Positions 56,739 to 64,000 of a DNA stretch of 64,000 nucleotides are shown piece by piece. Source of the DNA: Planctomycetes bacterium syqfu (GTDB lineage: Bacteria; Planctomycetota; Phycisphaerae; Phycisphaerales; Phycisphaeraceae); contig CP087563.1 in NCBI GenBank assembly GCA_020974905.1, positions 248,001-312,000 of the forward strand, read 5' to 3'. The notes under the pieces are model-generated. The model ran no database searches, was not told the DNA's origin, and saw only the letters and a list, made by a program, of their open reading frames with translations. Made by a program: the position numbers and the translations under genes. How positions within the stretch are numbered: the first letter of the stretch is position 1; every line of letters starts with the position of its first letter.

Positions 56739-57599
56739 TTACGATTGCATCAGGTATTGGCGAATGGCTTTGGGGAGCATGTCAGCCAGATTACGCGCTA
56801 GCAATCCAACCGGACCATTTTCCGCCACCCAGAGATCCGCTGCCAGACCGTGCAGGTGTGCTCCAAGTGTGGCTGCGTCAAAGCCATCAAGACCTTGAGC
56901 GAGGAGTGATGCGATCAGACCCGTGAGAACATCGCCACTACCCGCCGTTGCCAATGCAGCATTACCGGTGTGGTTCACGTGGCATTGTGTCCGGCTGGCG
57001 ATGACGGTTTGATGACCTTTGAGGACAACCACAGCATGATGCACCTTGGCCAATGCCGTGGCTGCTTTGATGCGTTGTTCCGGATCAACAGGATCATGCT
57101 TGATATCCACTGCTTTTGCTAAACGACGAAACTCGCCAGGATGGGGTGTGAGAACGCGACACTTTGCAGCGGGTACGAGTCTTTCCCCTGTCTCCGCCAG
57201 CAGATTCAAGGCATCCGCATCGAGCACCATCGGTCGATTGCTGGTGAGTAAACTTGAAAGTCGATTTCGACTTTGGGGGGTTCGTCCCATCCCCGGACCG
57301 ATCGCAAGGACACCTGCGTCTTCGGGGTCAATTTCTGCCAACACGCGTTCGAGATTGCGCGCTTTGTCCGAAATGGGAACACCTGTAGCAGAGGACTCAA
57401 GCAACAGAAGATTGGTGAGAATGCTTTCATCAGCAATAAGCTTGACCAGACCCGCACCACTTCGCAACGCCGAGCGTGCTGTCAATGACGGAGCACCGAT
57501 CATGTTGCTTTGCCCACCGATGATGTAAAGCGTTTTAAACGTTCCCTTGTGCGCGGTGTTCTGCCGTGCTGGGAATTCAGGTAGTGAGATGATTTTCAT
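56739..57599 (-). CDS. nnrD: ADP-dependent NAD(P)H-hydrate dehydratase
   Basis: 286 residues, the YjeF_C or ribokinase-like form. It dehydrates S-NAD(P)HX with ADP (or ATP). Signatures: IGGQSNMIGAPSLTARSALRSGAGLV, AIGPGMG, VLDADALNLLAE, LTPHPGEFRRL, and the catalytic TAGSGDVLTGLIASLLAQG. It lies close to nnrE but on a separate transcript, after the zinc-ribbon gene. Confidence 0.93.
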   Translation of the reverse strand: MKIISLPEFPARQNTAHKGTFKTLYIIGGQSNMIGAPSLTARSALRSGAGLVKLIADESILTNLLLLESSATGVPISDKARNLERVLAEIDPEDAGVLAIGPGMGRTPQSRNRLSSLLTSNRPMVLDADALNLLAETGERLVPAAKCRVLTPHPGEFRRLAKAVDIKHDPVDPEQRIKAATALAKVHHAVVVLKGHQTVIASRTQCHVNHTGNAALATAGSGDVLTGLIASLLAQGLDGFDAATLGAHLHGLAADLWVAENGPVGLLARNLADMLPKAIRQYLMQS

Positions 57600-57688
57600 G
57601 AATCAGTGACTCAAACTGCTAGCGGTCATGAAAGTGAACCTGTCAAAACACAAGACAGGATATACATGATCGCAAAGATACTTCCAGT

Positions 57689-59188
57689 TTAGCGTGCATT
57701 GAGCACGTTGATCTTTAATCGGCCAATCAGGGGCGTGAGTTTTACCAGATCGTTCATTGTATTGCCCGAATCTGTATCACTGGCAACCATGGCAATATGT
57801 GCAGCATCAAAAACCGTGTTGGGCAACGTGGCGTCCAGATCAACCCATTTGCCATCCACCCACGCCTGAGCCCACATGTGATAGCCGAAGATGTTGCGGT
57901 TACCCAGAAATTCGTCGACGTAAATCATCCCTGAAACCACGCGACTGGGCACACCCGCACCACGGAGCATTGCAGCAAGCAAAGTGCCGTGTTCGGTGCA
58001 ATCACCCTGCCTGGTCCGGATGACTTCGCTGGCGGTGGCAAAACCAACTGATAAATCCTTGGCCTTGATCTCGCGATTGACAAACTCGCGCAATCGCAAT
58101 GCGCGTTGCATCACTGGCAGATTCTCTGGATTCCGACCCAAAGCACGTTCCAATGCCTTTTGAATCTCAGGGTCCTTGTGATTGAGTACTGCGGTTGCTG
58201 TCAGAAAACTATCACCCGGTTTATCGGCATTGGGCAAAGGATCAGCATTGATGTCCACGGTCACCTTCGCACGCTTGCCATCAAGCCATTGAACCTGCTG
58301 ATTGGCGGTCTGGAGCAAACTGTCACGCTTGACGGCAGCCTGGCTGGGTTGGATGTGCAGTTCATATTCAGCATGCTTGAGATGGCGTGGATTGGGTAAC
58401 GGTCGACTGGGTGTGACCATCGTTGAAACCAGTAACTCCGGCGGATTGACTTTCTGTGTTGCCAGCATTTGATCAGACAGCAACACTTCCAGTTCCATCC
58501 CCGGCATGGGTGTCACCTTGGTCTTGACCGGCAGCAATTTGTCGTCCGTCCAAACCTTCGTCACCACGCCATCCATCATCGACGTTGTCATGTCCCAGGC
58601 AATGGCAGGAATGGTCTTACCCACCACGTCGATACTCTGCTCGCCCAGATGCTTCATGGTGATTTGAACCGGCTGCGGACCTGCTGTCGGATCAATCGTC
58701 CAGAAGCTGATCTGCTTTTTGCCCTTGGCCAGTTCATCCATGACATAAGCCTGAGCCTGAATCGGTGTCATCCAATCCTGGGCAGGCTTGGGAATTTTGT
58801 TGGTGATGCGCTGACCGTTCTGCATGCTGGTTAACTCGATTGAGCCGTCCGCATTGTATTTGTAGCTTTGGACCACCTGCATGATGCTCATGTCCTGCTT
58901 GGACTGCCCACGCAGCGGTGTACCCTCAGGTGTCTGAACAAATTCGGAGGTGATGCGAATGGTGATGGGCATCGGACCGCGCGACATGCTGATCTGCGTG
59001 TCGGACTTGGTGATGAGATTGCCTTCGGCATCAAACTCACAGGATTCATGGGAGTAACCAGCAGGTTGACCGCCCAGTCGCAGTGAGAACCAGTGATCGT
59101 AAGTCAACTCCTGATCCTGCGCGTTGCATGTTAAACACAGGCAAATCGCAGTCAGAAAAACGACGGAGTAAAGGTGGGCTTTGGACAT
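57689..59188 (-). CDS. Exported transglutaminase-like protein
   Basis: 499 residues with a signal peptide (VVFLTAICLCLTCNA). The N-terminal two thirds form beta domains (DHWFSLRLGGQPAGYSHES) that resemble the domain seen before bacterial transglutaminase cores. The C-terminal part has the catalytic triad Cys in RQGDCTEHGTLLAAMLR, His in YHMWAQAWV and Asp in WVDLDATLP. In bacteria such proteins are usually papain-like peptidases or peptide-bond remodellers in the periplasm. The first residue of the gene is at 59188. Confidence 0.85.
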   Translation of the reverse strand: MSKAHLYSVVFLTAICLCLTCNAQDQELTYDHWFSLRLGGQPAGYSHESCEFDAEGNLITKSDTQISMSRGPMPITIRITSEFVQTPEGTPLRGQSKQDMSIMQVVQSYKYNADGSIELTSMQNGQRITNKIPKPAQDWMTPIQAQAYVMDELAKGKKQISFWTIDPTAGPQPVQITMKHLGEQSIDVVGKTIPAIAWDMTTSMMDGVVTKVWTDDKLLPVKTKVTPMPGMELEVLLSDQMLATQKVNPPELLVSTMVTPSRPLPNPRHLKHAEYELHIQPSQAAVKRDSLLQTANQQVQWLDGKRAKVTVDINADPLPNADKPGDSFLTATAVLNHKDPEIQKALERALGRNPENLPVMQRALRLREFVNREIKAKDLSVGFATASEVIRTRQGDCTEHGTLLAAMLRGAGVPSRVVSGMIYVDEFLGNRNIFGYHMWAQAWVDGKWVDLDATLPNTVFDAAHIAMVASDTDSGNTMNDLVKLTPLIGRLKINVLNAR

Positions 59189-59301
59189 GTTGCTTATGGT
59201 AAACCGCAGGCTTGTTCACGTGCAAGCTTTTTAGGTTTGGGTTCTCGGAAATTCACAATTGGTGCAATTCAAATAGACAATATGTTGTCGGTCTATGAAT
59301 T

Positions 59302-59386
59302 CGTCATTCCCGCGCAGGCGGGAATCCAGTGGCATTTAATTGACGCTTGCAAGTTCCACTGGACTCCCGCCTGCGCGGGAGTGACG
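59302..59386. repeat. Palindromic REP-like repeat, copy 3
   Basis: Inverted relative to copies 1 and 2. It starts CGTCATTCCCGCGCAGGCGG and ends CTGCGCGGGAGTGACG; inner arms GGAATCCAGTGG and CCACTGGACTCCC. This copy is the most regular palindrome of the three. Confidence 0.88.
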
Positions 59387-59411
59387 GATGATGGATTTTT
59401 ATTGAACGACG

Positions 59412-60818
59412 CTAAGCAGGCGTACGGTGTTGGTTGGCCTGTTTGACCATGTGCCGCAGGTGTTCAAGTTGATGATCGGGATACAGGAAAAAAGGCCAAT
59501 CACGGCGTGATGCCAATTTACGGTTGCGTATGCCCTGCTTGGCACGCGTGAGTTTGTTGTAGGCATCGTTAAGCAGTTCGACATGGTCTTCACAGAACTG
59601 ATCATTGATGGCATGCAACTGTTTGAACCAGACTTTCTTTTCCTTGCGATCCGCATGTCGATCCGCGAGTTGTTCGATGAGCTGTTCTTTGGCGTTGGCT
59701 AGCTCGGGATCGACCTCGGTGTATTGGTCGATGTTATGCCTGAGATGATGCAGGTGACAGACAGCTTGTTCGACGTCTTCCTGGTGTGCAAATGGGACAT
59801 CCCATTGCATGTACAAATCCGCGCTGGCTATGGCGAGTGCGTTCAACGCAGGTTGGTTCCACTGTGACCACCAGATTTCGGTGACCTGATCGTAGACACC
59901 GCCACCTTTGCCATGGATGAAGAGTTGGCTGACAATGCTGCGCATCAAGGCTGAGAGAAACAGGGCTTTGGGAGCGAGCAGGGCTTCGGAGCGATCAATG
60001 GGATTCCCCTCTTGATCGACCATAATTGCTTGTTCGTCAGCAATGTCAGCATACACGCGTGCCCGTGGCTTGCCCCATTGGATGAGCCACAGCGGTAACT
60101 CAACACGATCCATCTCCATGGACAACGGCGCGATCCCGGCATTGGGCACTTCGTTGACCGCATTGTTGTAACAGCGTGCACAGGCCTGCGGATCATTGAG
60201 CATCAGATCGACATATCGTTTGGCGCTGGGCAATTCGAGCAACTGCGTCGAATACAACACCGGCACATCCCCCACCCACTGCTTCATCAACCGCGTGAGA
60301 ATCACCGTGATCTGCTGTGCGAGATTACAGCATGATGGCATATTCAAAAGAGCACGGCCTAATGACGCGGACTGTTCCTGTTTCAGATACCAGAGATTGT
60401 CCTGCACCTGCTTGATATCCACAGGTGGTTGGCTTGCAATGGGCAGGTCCTCGTGCACCTTGGCCAACTGGACTTCCTGGTCTATCACCTCGATACCAAA
60501 GCGAATCGGGATCGGCATCTGCATGGCCGGATGGACATCATGATCGACCACCAGGTGAAGCATGTGTCCGCCGTGATATTGGGCGGCCTCGGCCATCGCC
60601 ATGTCCTTGGCAAGAATCCCCGGGTGCCAGAACCAGGCCTGATGTCCGGTGGCAATGATCGGACCATCCATGTCCAACCGCCCTGTTCCCAGGTGATCGG
60701 CATTGGAGGCAACCAGATCAACGAGTACCTGACGATCCGCAGCGGAAACGGCACCAGATGGATGCCAGTGGATCATCAGGGGATCGGCATAAAAACGTGC
60801 TTCTTGATTCGGTGGCAT
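59412..60818 (-). CDS. BshC-like protein of unknown function
   Basis: 468 residues from the ATG at 60818; a start at 60854 inside the preceding gene is less likely. The N-terminal IIATGHQAWFWHPGILAKDMAMAEAA followed by HLVVDHDVHP recalls the TGQQ...GP and DHDF region of BshC, the cysteine-adding enzyme of bacillithiol synthesis. A C-terminal coiled coil (AKEQLIEQLADRHADRKEKK) is also shared with that family. The match is from memory and partial, and no bshA/bshB is present. It follows a GT2 gene with an overlap or short gap, so both may form one unit. Confidence 0.5.
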   Translation of the reverse strand: MPPNQEARFYADPLMIHWHPSGAVSAADRQVLVDLVASNADHLGTGRLDMDGPIIATGHQAWFWHPGILAKDMAMAEAAQYHGGHMLHLVVDHDVHPAMQMPIPIRFGIEVIDQEVQLAKVHEDLPIASQPPVDIKQVQDNLWYLKQEQSASLGRALLNMPSCCNLAQQITVILTRLMKQWVGDVPVLYSTQLLELPSAKRYVDLMLNDPQACARCYNNAVNEVPNAGIAPLSMEMDRVELPLWLIQWGKPRARVYADIADEQAIMVDQEGNPIDRSEALLAPKALFLSALMRSIVSQLFIHGKGGGVYDQVTEIWWSQWNQPALNALAIASADLYMQWDVPFAHQEDVEQAVCHLHHLRHNIDQYTEVDPELANAKEQLIEQLADRHADRKEKKVWFKQLHAINDQFCEDHVELLNDAYNKLTRAKQGIRNRKLASRRDWPFFLYPDHQLEHLRHMVKQANQHRTPA

Positions 60819-60829
60819 GGGAGAACAAA

Positions 60830-61576
60830 TTACCCTTCTGATTGGCCATTGCAACTACAAACACAAGCACAGGCAAAACGGTCGGGAAATTGTTTGAGTT
60901 CTTTAGCGAAGACTTGCCGGTAATGAGCCAGACGTTTTTCAGCATCATTGAGCGGACCGCCAAAGCTGCGATTCGGATCGTTGTAAATCAGACTGATCGG
61001 CACTTCACGAATCACCAGATCATTGGCCACCGCCTGAACCCAGAATTGAAGCGGAAACGCATAGCCGGATTCTGATAAACGGAGCTTGCGCATCGCGCTG
61101 ACACGGTATGCCTTAAACCCACAGAAACCGTCGGTGAGTTTGAGGTCCAACGTGCCGTTGATCTGCTCGGTGATGATCTGGTTGATCTTCCGACGATCGG
61201 CAGGCGGCAAATCCTCCGTAGCCGAGTCGGACATGTATCGGCTGCCACTGATGATGTCTGCGTCATCTTTTTCGATGGCTTCAAAGAACATCGGCAGCGA
61301 TGCAGGTTCATGCTGCTCATCACAGTCCATCGTGATCACCCAGTCATAGCGATAGCACGATGACCAGCGAAACGCGTCAATCATCGATTGGCCATAGCCA
61401 CGATTGGTCGCATGTCGGATCACATCCACGGGTTGCTGAGCCAATAGCATCGGCGTCTGGTCCGACGATCCATCATCAATCACCAGAATATCCGACGTGT
61501 AATGCCTGACTTCATCAAGCACCTTGGTCACGTATCGCTCTTCGTTATAAACAGGTATTGCAAGGAGAATGCGCAT
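60830..61576 (-). CDS. Family 2 glycosyltransferase
   Basis: 248 residues. The GT-A fold has IPVYNEERYVTKVLDEV, ILVIDDGSSDQTP, and ITMDCDEQHEP as the metal-binding DxD region, with LTDGFCGFKAYR typical of DPM1/GtrB-like enzymes that use lipid or protein acceptors. No membrane helices are evident. The last residues are unusually Cys-rich (ACACVCSCNG). It is just upstream of the BshC-like gene. Confidence 0.9.
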   Translation of the reverse strand: MRILLAIPVYNEERYVTKVLDEVRHYTSDILVIDDGSSDQTPMLLAQQPVDVIRHATNRGYGQSMIDAFRWSSCYRYDWVITMDCDEQHEPASLPMFFEAIEKDDADIISGSRYMSDSATEDLPPADRRKINQIITEQINGTLDLKLTDGFCGFKAYRVSAMRKLRLSESGYAFPLQFWVQAVANDLVIREVPISLIYNDPNRSFGGPLNDAEKRLAHYRQVFAKELKQFPDRFACACVCSCNGQSEG

Positions 61577-61645
61577 CCGGCTTATGCTCCATCATTAAAT
61601 GCTGACAGGTTTCTCATCCTAAGCTTACAAAAAACGAGGGTGAAC

Positions 61646-62461
61646 TCAATGGTACATACGCGCAAGGGCCGCAAGTTGTTCCACAGTCAAGACCTCGGGG
61701 CGCATTTTTTGATCCACGCCTTGTGGTAACTCCTGATCCCGCCCGATGATAGCGCCAAGTTGCTTGCGACGCTTGCCAAAGAGCAAATGAACCAACTCGG
61801 TGAATTTTGCTAAATCGTCCGTCACCGGCTGGGGCTTACGCTTCAGCAGAATCACCGACGAATGCACACTCGGGGCAGGCCAGAAACATGACGGAGACAG
61901 CGTGCAGACTTCCGAAACATCGCACGTCGCCCCCACAATAATGCCCATCGGGCCGTAGGCTTTGCTCCCGGGTTTGGCAGCCAATCGATCACCAACTTCC
62001 TTCTGGACCATCACAATGGCATGGGACATCTGCTCGAACTGTGTCACCAGATTAATCAGCAGCGGTGACGCGACGTTGTAAGGCAAGTTCGCGATGAGTT
62101 TGAAAGGCTGATCACCAAGCTCGCTGACCACCTCGGGATTGATCTGGTGCTTGCCTTCAAGGACATCCCCTTTAACCAGCGTCAAACGGTCATCGCCTGC
62201 AAATTGCTGCTCGAGAATCGGCCACATGTCACGGTCAACTTCCACTGCCACCACGCGGGCGTCGGCTTCGAGAAGTCGACTTGTCAATGCCCCCGTCCCC
62301 GCCCCGACTTCAAGTACCAATTGACCGGGTTGCAGGTCCCCTGCCTCAAGGATGGCCTGCATCTTGTTGCCGTCATGCAGAAAGTTTTGGCCGAAGCGCT
62401 TCTTGGGGCGCAAGCCAAAGCTGTCGAGAAGGTATTTGATCTGTCCGAGCGTCTGAGCCAT
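61646..62461 (-). CDS. rsmA: 16S rRNA (adenine-1518/1519 N6) dimethyltransferase
   Basis: 271 residues from the ATG at 62461 (MAQTLGQIKYLLDSFGLRPKKRFGQNFL); the longer frame to 62755 reads through the terminator and the tRNA remnant region and is rejected. Motifs: GQNFLHD, LEVGAGTGALT, VAVEVDRDM, LIANLPYN (motif IV), and VQKEVGDRLAA. It dimethylates two adjacent adenosines late in small-subunit assembly. TACTCT lies six bases before the ATG and no Shine-Dalgarno sequence is seen, consistent with a leaderless message. Confidence 0.95.
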   Translation of the reverse strand: MAQTLGQIKYLLDSFGLRPKKRFGQNFLHDGNKMQAILEAGDLQPGQLVLEVGAGTGALTSRLLEADARVVAVEVDRDMWPILEQQFAGDDRLTLVKGDVLEGKHQINPEVVSELGDQPFKLIANLPYNVASPLLINLVTQFEQMSHAIVMVQKEVGDRLAAKPGSKAYGPMGIIVGATCDVSEVCTLSPSCFWPAPSVHSSVILLKRKPQPVTDDLAKFTELVHLLFGKRRKQLGAIIGRDQELPQGVDQKMRPEVLTVEQLAALARMYH

Positions 62462-62467
62462 CCCATT

Positions 62468-62473
62468 AGAGTA
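62468..62473 (-). promoter_or_regulatory. -10 element just before rsmA
   Basis: On the minus strand TACTCT is followed by six bases (AATGGG) and then the rsmA ATG, the same spacing as at polA. Confidence 0.4.
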
Positions 62474-62649
62474 GCAAAAAACGCTCTCAGACGGATCATG
62501 GTGTTCAATTGGCGTGGGGATCAAGAAAAAGAATCTGAGCAAAAAAGCAACTTCGCTAGCGAAAAAGCGATTGCGGCTGCGATGCAAATCACCACAATAA
62601 ATTGCTTCCAAGGTGATGGTTGCAGGATTTGTACCGCCGGATGTCCAAC

Positions 62650-62683
62650 AAAAAACACCGACACGCATCAGCACATCGGTGTT
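62650..62683 (-). terminator. Terminator downstream of the tRNA-Gly remnant
   Basis: AACACCGA (62650-62661 region) pairs with TCGGTGTT (62676-62683), and on the minus strand the stem is followed by a run of T. It would have ended the tRNA-Gly transcript reading leftward. The remaining bases between it and rsmA (62474-62649) show no gene. Confidence 0.7.
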
Positions 62684-62726
62684 TAAAGTTTGACTCAGAA
62701 CTGGCATAAATGACAGTCTGAAAAAA

Positions 62727-62774
62727 GCGGGTGACCGGGGTCGAACCGGCAACATTCAGCTTGGAAGGCTTAGC
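62727..62774 (-). tRNA. 3' remnant of tRNA-Gly(TCC), attachment site of an integrated element
   Basis: On the minus strand the sequence runs from the anticodon loop CTTCCAA (anticodon TCC at 62766-62764) through the 3' anticodon stem, variable loop, a T arm (GCCGG-TTCGACC-CCGGT) and the acceptor 3' strand CACCCGC with discriminator T. The 5' half is missing: to the right, where the D arm should be, is unrelated sequence. This is the typical displaced tRNA end left when an integrase inserts at the anticodon loop. The intact tRNA should lie at the far end of the element, beyond 64000. Confidence 0.75.
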
Positions 62775-62850
62775 GCAAATTTTTGCAATCTTTGTTTTTG
62801 AGCCAAAAAAACGCGATTTCTGAGCCGTGGGGGCCGGCCATATTGCCACA

Positions 62851-62903
62851 TGCGGACGCCTGCGGACACTAACGGACACCAAAATTGGTCCCAAAATTGG
62901 TCC
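62851..62903. repeat. Short tandem repeats between att site and integrase
   Basis: Three 10-base units (TGCGGACGCC, TGCGGACACT, AACGGACACC) at 62851-62880 are followed by two exact 12-base units CAAAATTGGTCC (62880-62891 and 62892-62903). They fit accessory binding sites for the integrase or a directionality factor. The integrase stop codon follows three bases later. Confidence 0.5.
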
Positions 62904-62906
62904 CCC

Positions 62907-64000
62907 CTAGCCAAACTTCTCTTGATACTCAACATATTTGTCATCAAACAAGTGCGCATAACCCTGCGTTGTCCGTTGATCAGAGTGGCCCATTCCGTTT
63001 TGTATCGCATCCAGTGCAGCGCCGTTCTTGCGTGCAGTTGTGGCCCATGAGTGGCGGAGTTGATTCGGGGACCATGACGGGACGCCGGCTTTGGAAATAG
63101 CGTAAACGATAGCACGGTAATATGTGGTTGACGTGTACGAATTGCCAACGCGGCGATCTGTCTTTCTGGGCTTGTTTCTGCCAATGGTCTTGCCGTGCTT
63201 GATATCCTGTTCATGACGCGATACCTGCGGACTGAAGATCGGTGCCATCAGATCCGTCTGCAAATATGGCCTGATAAATTCCTGGGCACGCTTGCCGATC
63301 AGGACCTTTCGCTTCTTGTTCAGGTGACCTGTCTTGTGCTTGCGGCCGGGATCAAATACCCACAACAGCCCGGACATGTCCAACATGCCAGTTGTGATTG
63401 AGCACACTTCCCCGGGACGCATCCCAGTCAACCGCTGCACCATGATCATCGCCCTGACCGTAGGTGATGCACATTCACACGTTCTGAGAATGACATCATC
63501 GTCCACGGCGTTTACTTCCTCAGTCTCTTTAGCCGTAGTTCGGTATGCTTTGACTGGATCGACCACACGTACCCGCTCATAGGCGTCTTGATAGATCAAA
63601 CCCTTCTTGTAAGCCCATTTGAACACGTGACGTATCCGGCGGGTGCGGGCGTTAATTACATTGCGACACAGTCCGATCTTGACCATTTCCAACTGCACCA
63701 ATTCAATGTCCTGTGTGGTGATATCGTTGGCCAGCTTTTTGCCGTACTTCGCTACCAATTCACGCGTTGCATGCTCAAAATTCACATGTTCACCGGTATG
63801 TGTCCGATCAGCCCGACGGTAGTAGTCATAGGCATGCTCGTCGAATAGTTCGACAATGCCCTTAATCGTTGTTGGCTTCTGGTTCACGCCAGGTGCGCGG
63901 ACCAAAGGGTCAGTCAGCCATTTGGCCAGGAATTCATTGAATTTTATTTGAGCCTGTATCGGATCAGAACCGAATGAACGGGTGTGTCTTTTCCCGTTAT
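62907..64000 (-). CDS. Tyrosine recombinase/integrase, start beyond the window
   Basis: The frame is open to base 64000. Upstream of the TTG at 63905 it continues as NGKRHTRSFGSDPIQAQIKF and NEFLAKWLTDPL, which resembles the N-terminal arm-binding start of planctomycete recombinases, so the gene is truncated by the window. The core-binding domain (HAYDYYRRADRTHTGE onward) is followed by the catalytic domain with Arg in LTGMRPGEVCSI, LRH in NQLRHSWATTARK, GHSDQRTTQGYAH and the nucleophile Tyr in QGYAH. The usual first His of H-x-L-R-H is Asn. The gene points at the tRNA-Gly remnant 130 bases away. Confidence 0.9.
   Translation of the reverse strand, partial: NGKRHTRSFGSDPIQAQIKFNEFLAKWLTDPLVRAPGVNQKPTTIKGIVELFDEHAYDYYRRADRTHTGEHVNFEHATRELVAKYGKKLANDITTQDIELVQLEMVKIGLCRNVINARTRRIRHVFKWAYKKGLIYQDAYERVRVVDPVKAYRTTAKETEEVNAVDDDVILRTCECASPTVRAMIMVQRLTGMRPGEVCSITTGMLDMSGLLWVFDPGRKHKTGHLNKKRKVLIGKRAQEFIRPYLQTDLMAPIFSPQVSRHEQDIKHGKTIGRNKPRKTDRRVGNSYTSTTYYRAIVYAISKAGVPSWSPNQLRHSWATTARKNGAALDAIQNGMGHSDQRTTQGYAHLFDDKYVEYQEKFG

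Noticed and set aside
62462..62755. Extension of rsmA upstream to 62755
   Set aside because: It would translate a terminator and part of the tRNA remnant; the RsmA family sequence begins at 62461.

Overview
The window (about 53% G+C by eye, densely coded on both strands) looks like a chromosome segment of a planctomycete, most likely class Phycisphaerae. The pointers are several prepilin-type [14 protein letters not shown] proteins with planctomycete-style C-termini (H-X9-DG in one), LamG-containing glycoside hydrolases, small zinc-ribbon membrane proteins, squalene-hopene cyclase, complete-looking PBP2/RodA wall-elongation genes and a planctomycete-style tyrosine recombinase. The class assignment is inference; no rRNA gene is present.

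Layout. 1-1750: minus-strand cluster of small zinc-finger and unknown genes, probably the edge of a mobile element, with a hairpin-rich leader. 2002-4661: squalene-hopene cyclase and a zinc-ribbon membrane protein. 4672-8034: minus-strand operon hisA / small membrane protein / large glycosyltransferase-like membrane protein / nuclease-fold-like protein that lacks its expected active-site residues. 8151-12435: alpha-L-fucosidase, gamma-carbonic-anhydrase-like protein, a CxxC small membrane protein with a pseudopilin, and a CDF cation transporter. 12628-15480: DNA polymerase I. 15512-23608: carbohydrate locus with a LacI regulator, two roughly 1000-residue LamG glycoside hydrolases and a pseudopilin between them. 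23650-25276: regulatory region with a LacI-type operator and a Fur/Zur-like box, then a second CxxC/His-rich protein plus pseudopilin pair. 25405-33151: housekeeping genes typA, pheS, an exported unknown, purC, cysH, rsmG. 33175-37142: rodA, mrdA and an isolated atpC. 37315-41683: lone flagellin, GH38 alpha-mannosidase and divergent IclR regulator. 41950-50438: respiratory complex I genes in the order nuoJ-K-L-M-N-G, with an apparent frameshift in nuoG. 50905-54634: NIT-domain chemoreceptor, CopD/HemJ-like membrane protein, two lipoproteins. 54828-57599: metabolite-repair genes (NAD(P)HX epimerase and dehydratase, DJ-1/PfpI protein). 57689-62461: transglutaminase-like protein, BshC-like protein, family 2 glycosyltransferase, rsmA. 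62727-64000: 3' remnant of a tRNA-Gly(TCC) gene, repeat arrays and a tyrosine integrase running off the right edge, i.e. the end of an integrated element.

The best candidates for something undescribed are (i) the twice-occurring pair of a CxxC small membrane protein with a pseudopilin, one copy behind a Fur/Zur-like box and next to a His-rich pseudopilin, suggesting a metal-responsive envelope system, and (ii) the att site at the right edge with tandem repeats beside the integrase. Several housekeeping genes (polA, rsmA, rsmG, pheS, the 52954 gene) carry a -10-like hexamer 6-8 nt before the ATG and no Shine-Dalgarno sequence, which suggests leaderless transcripts.
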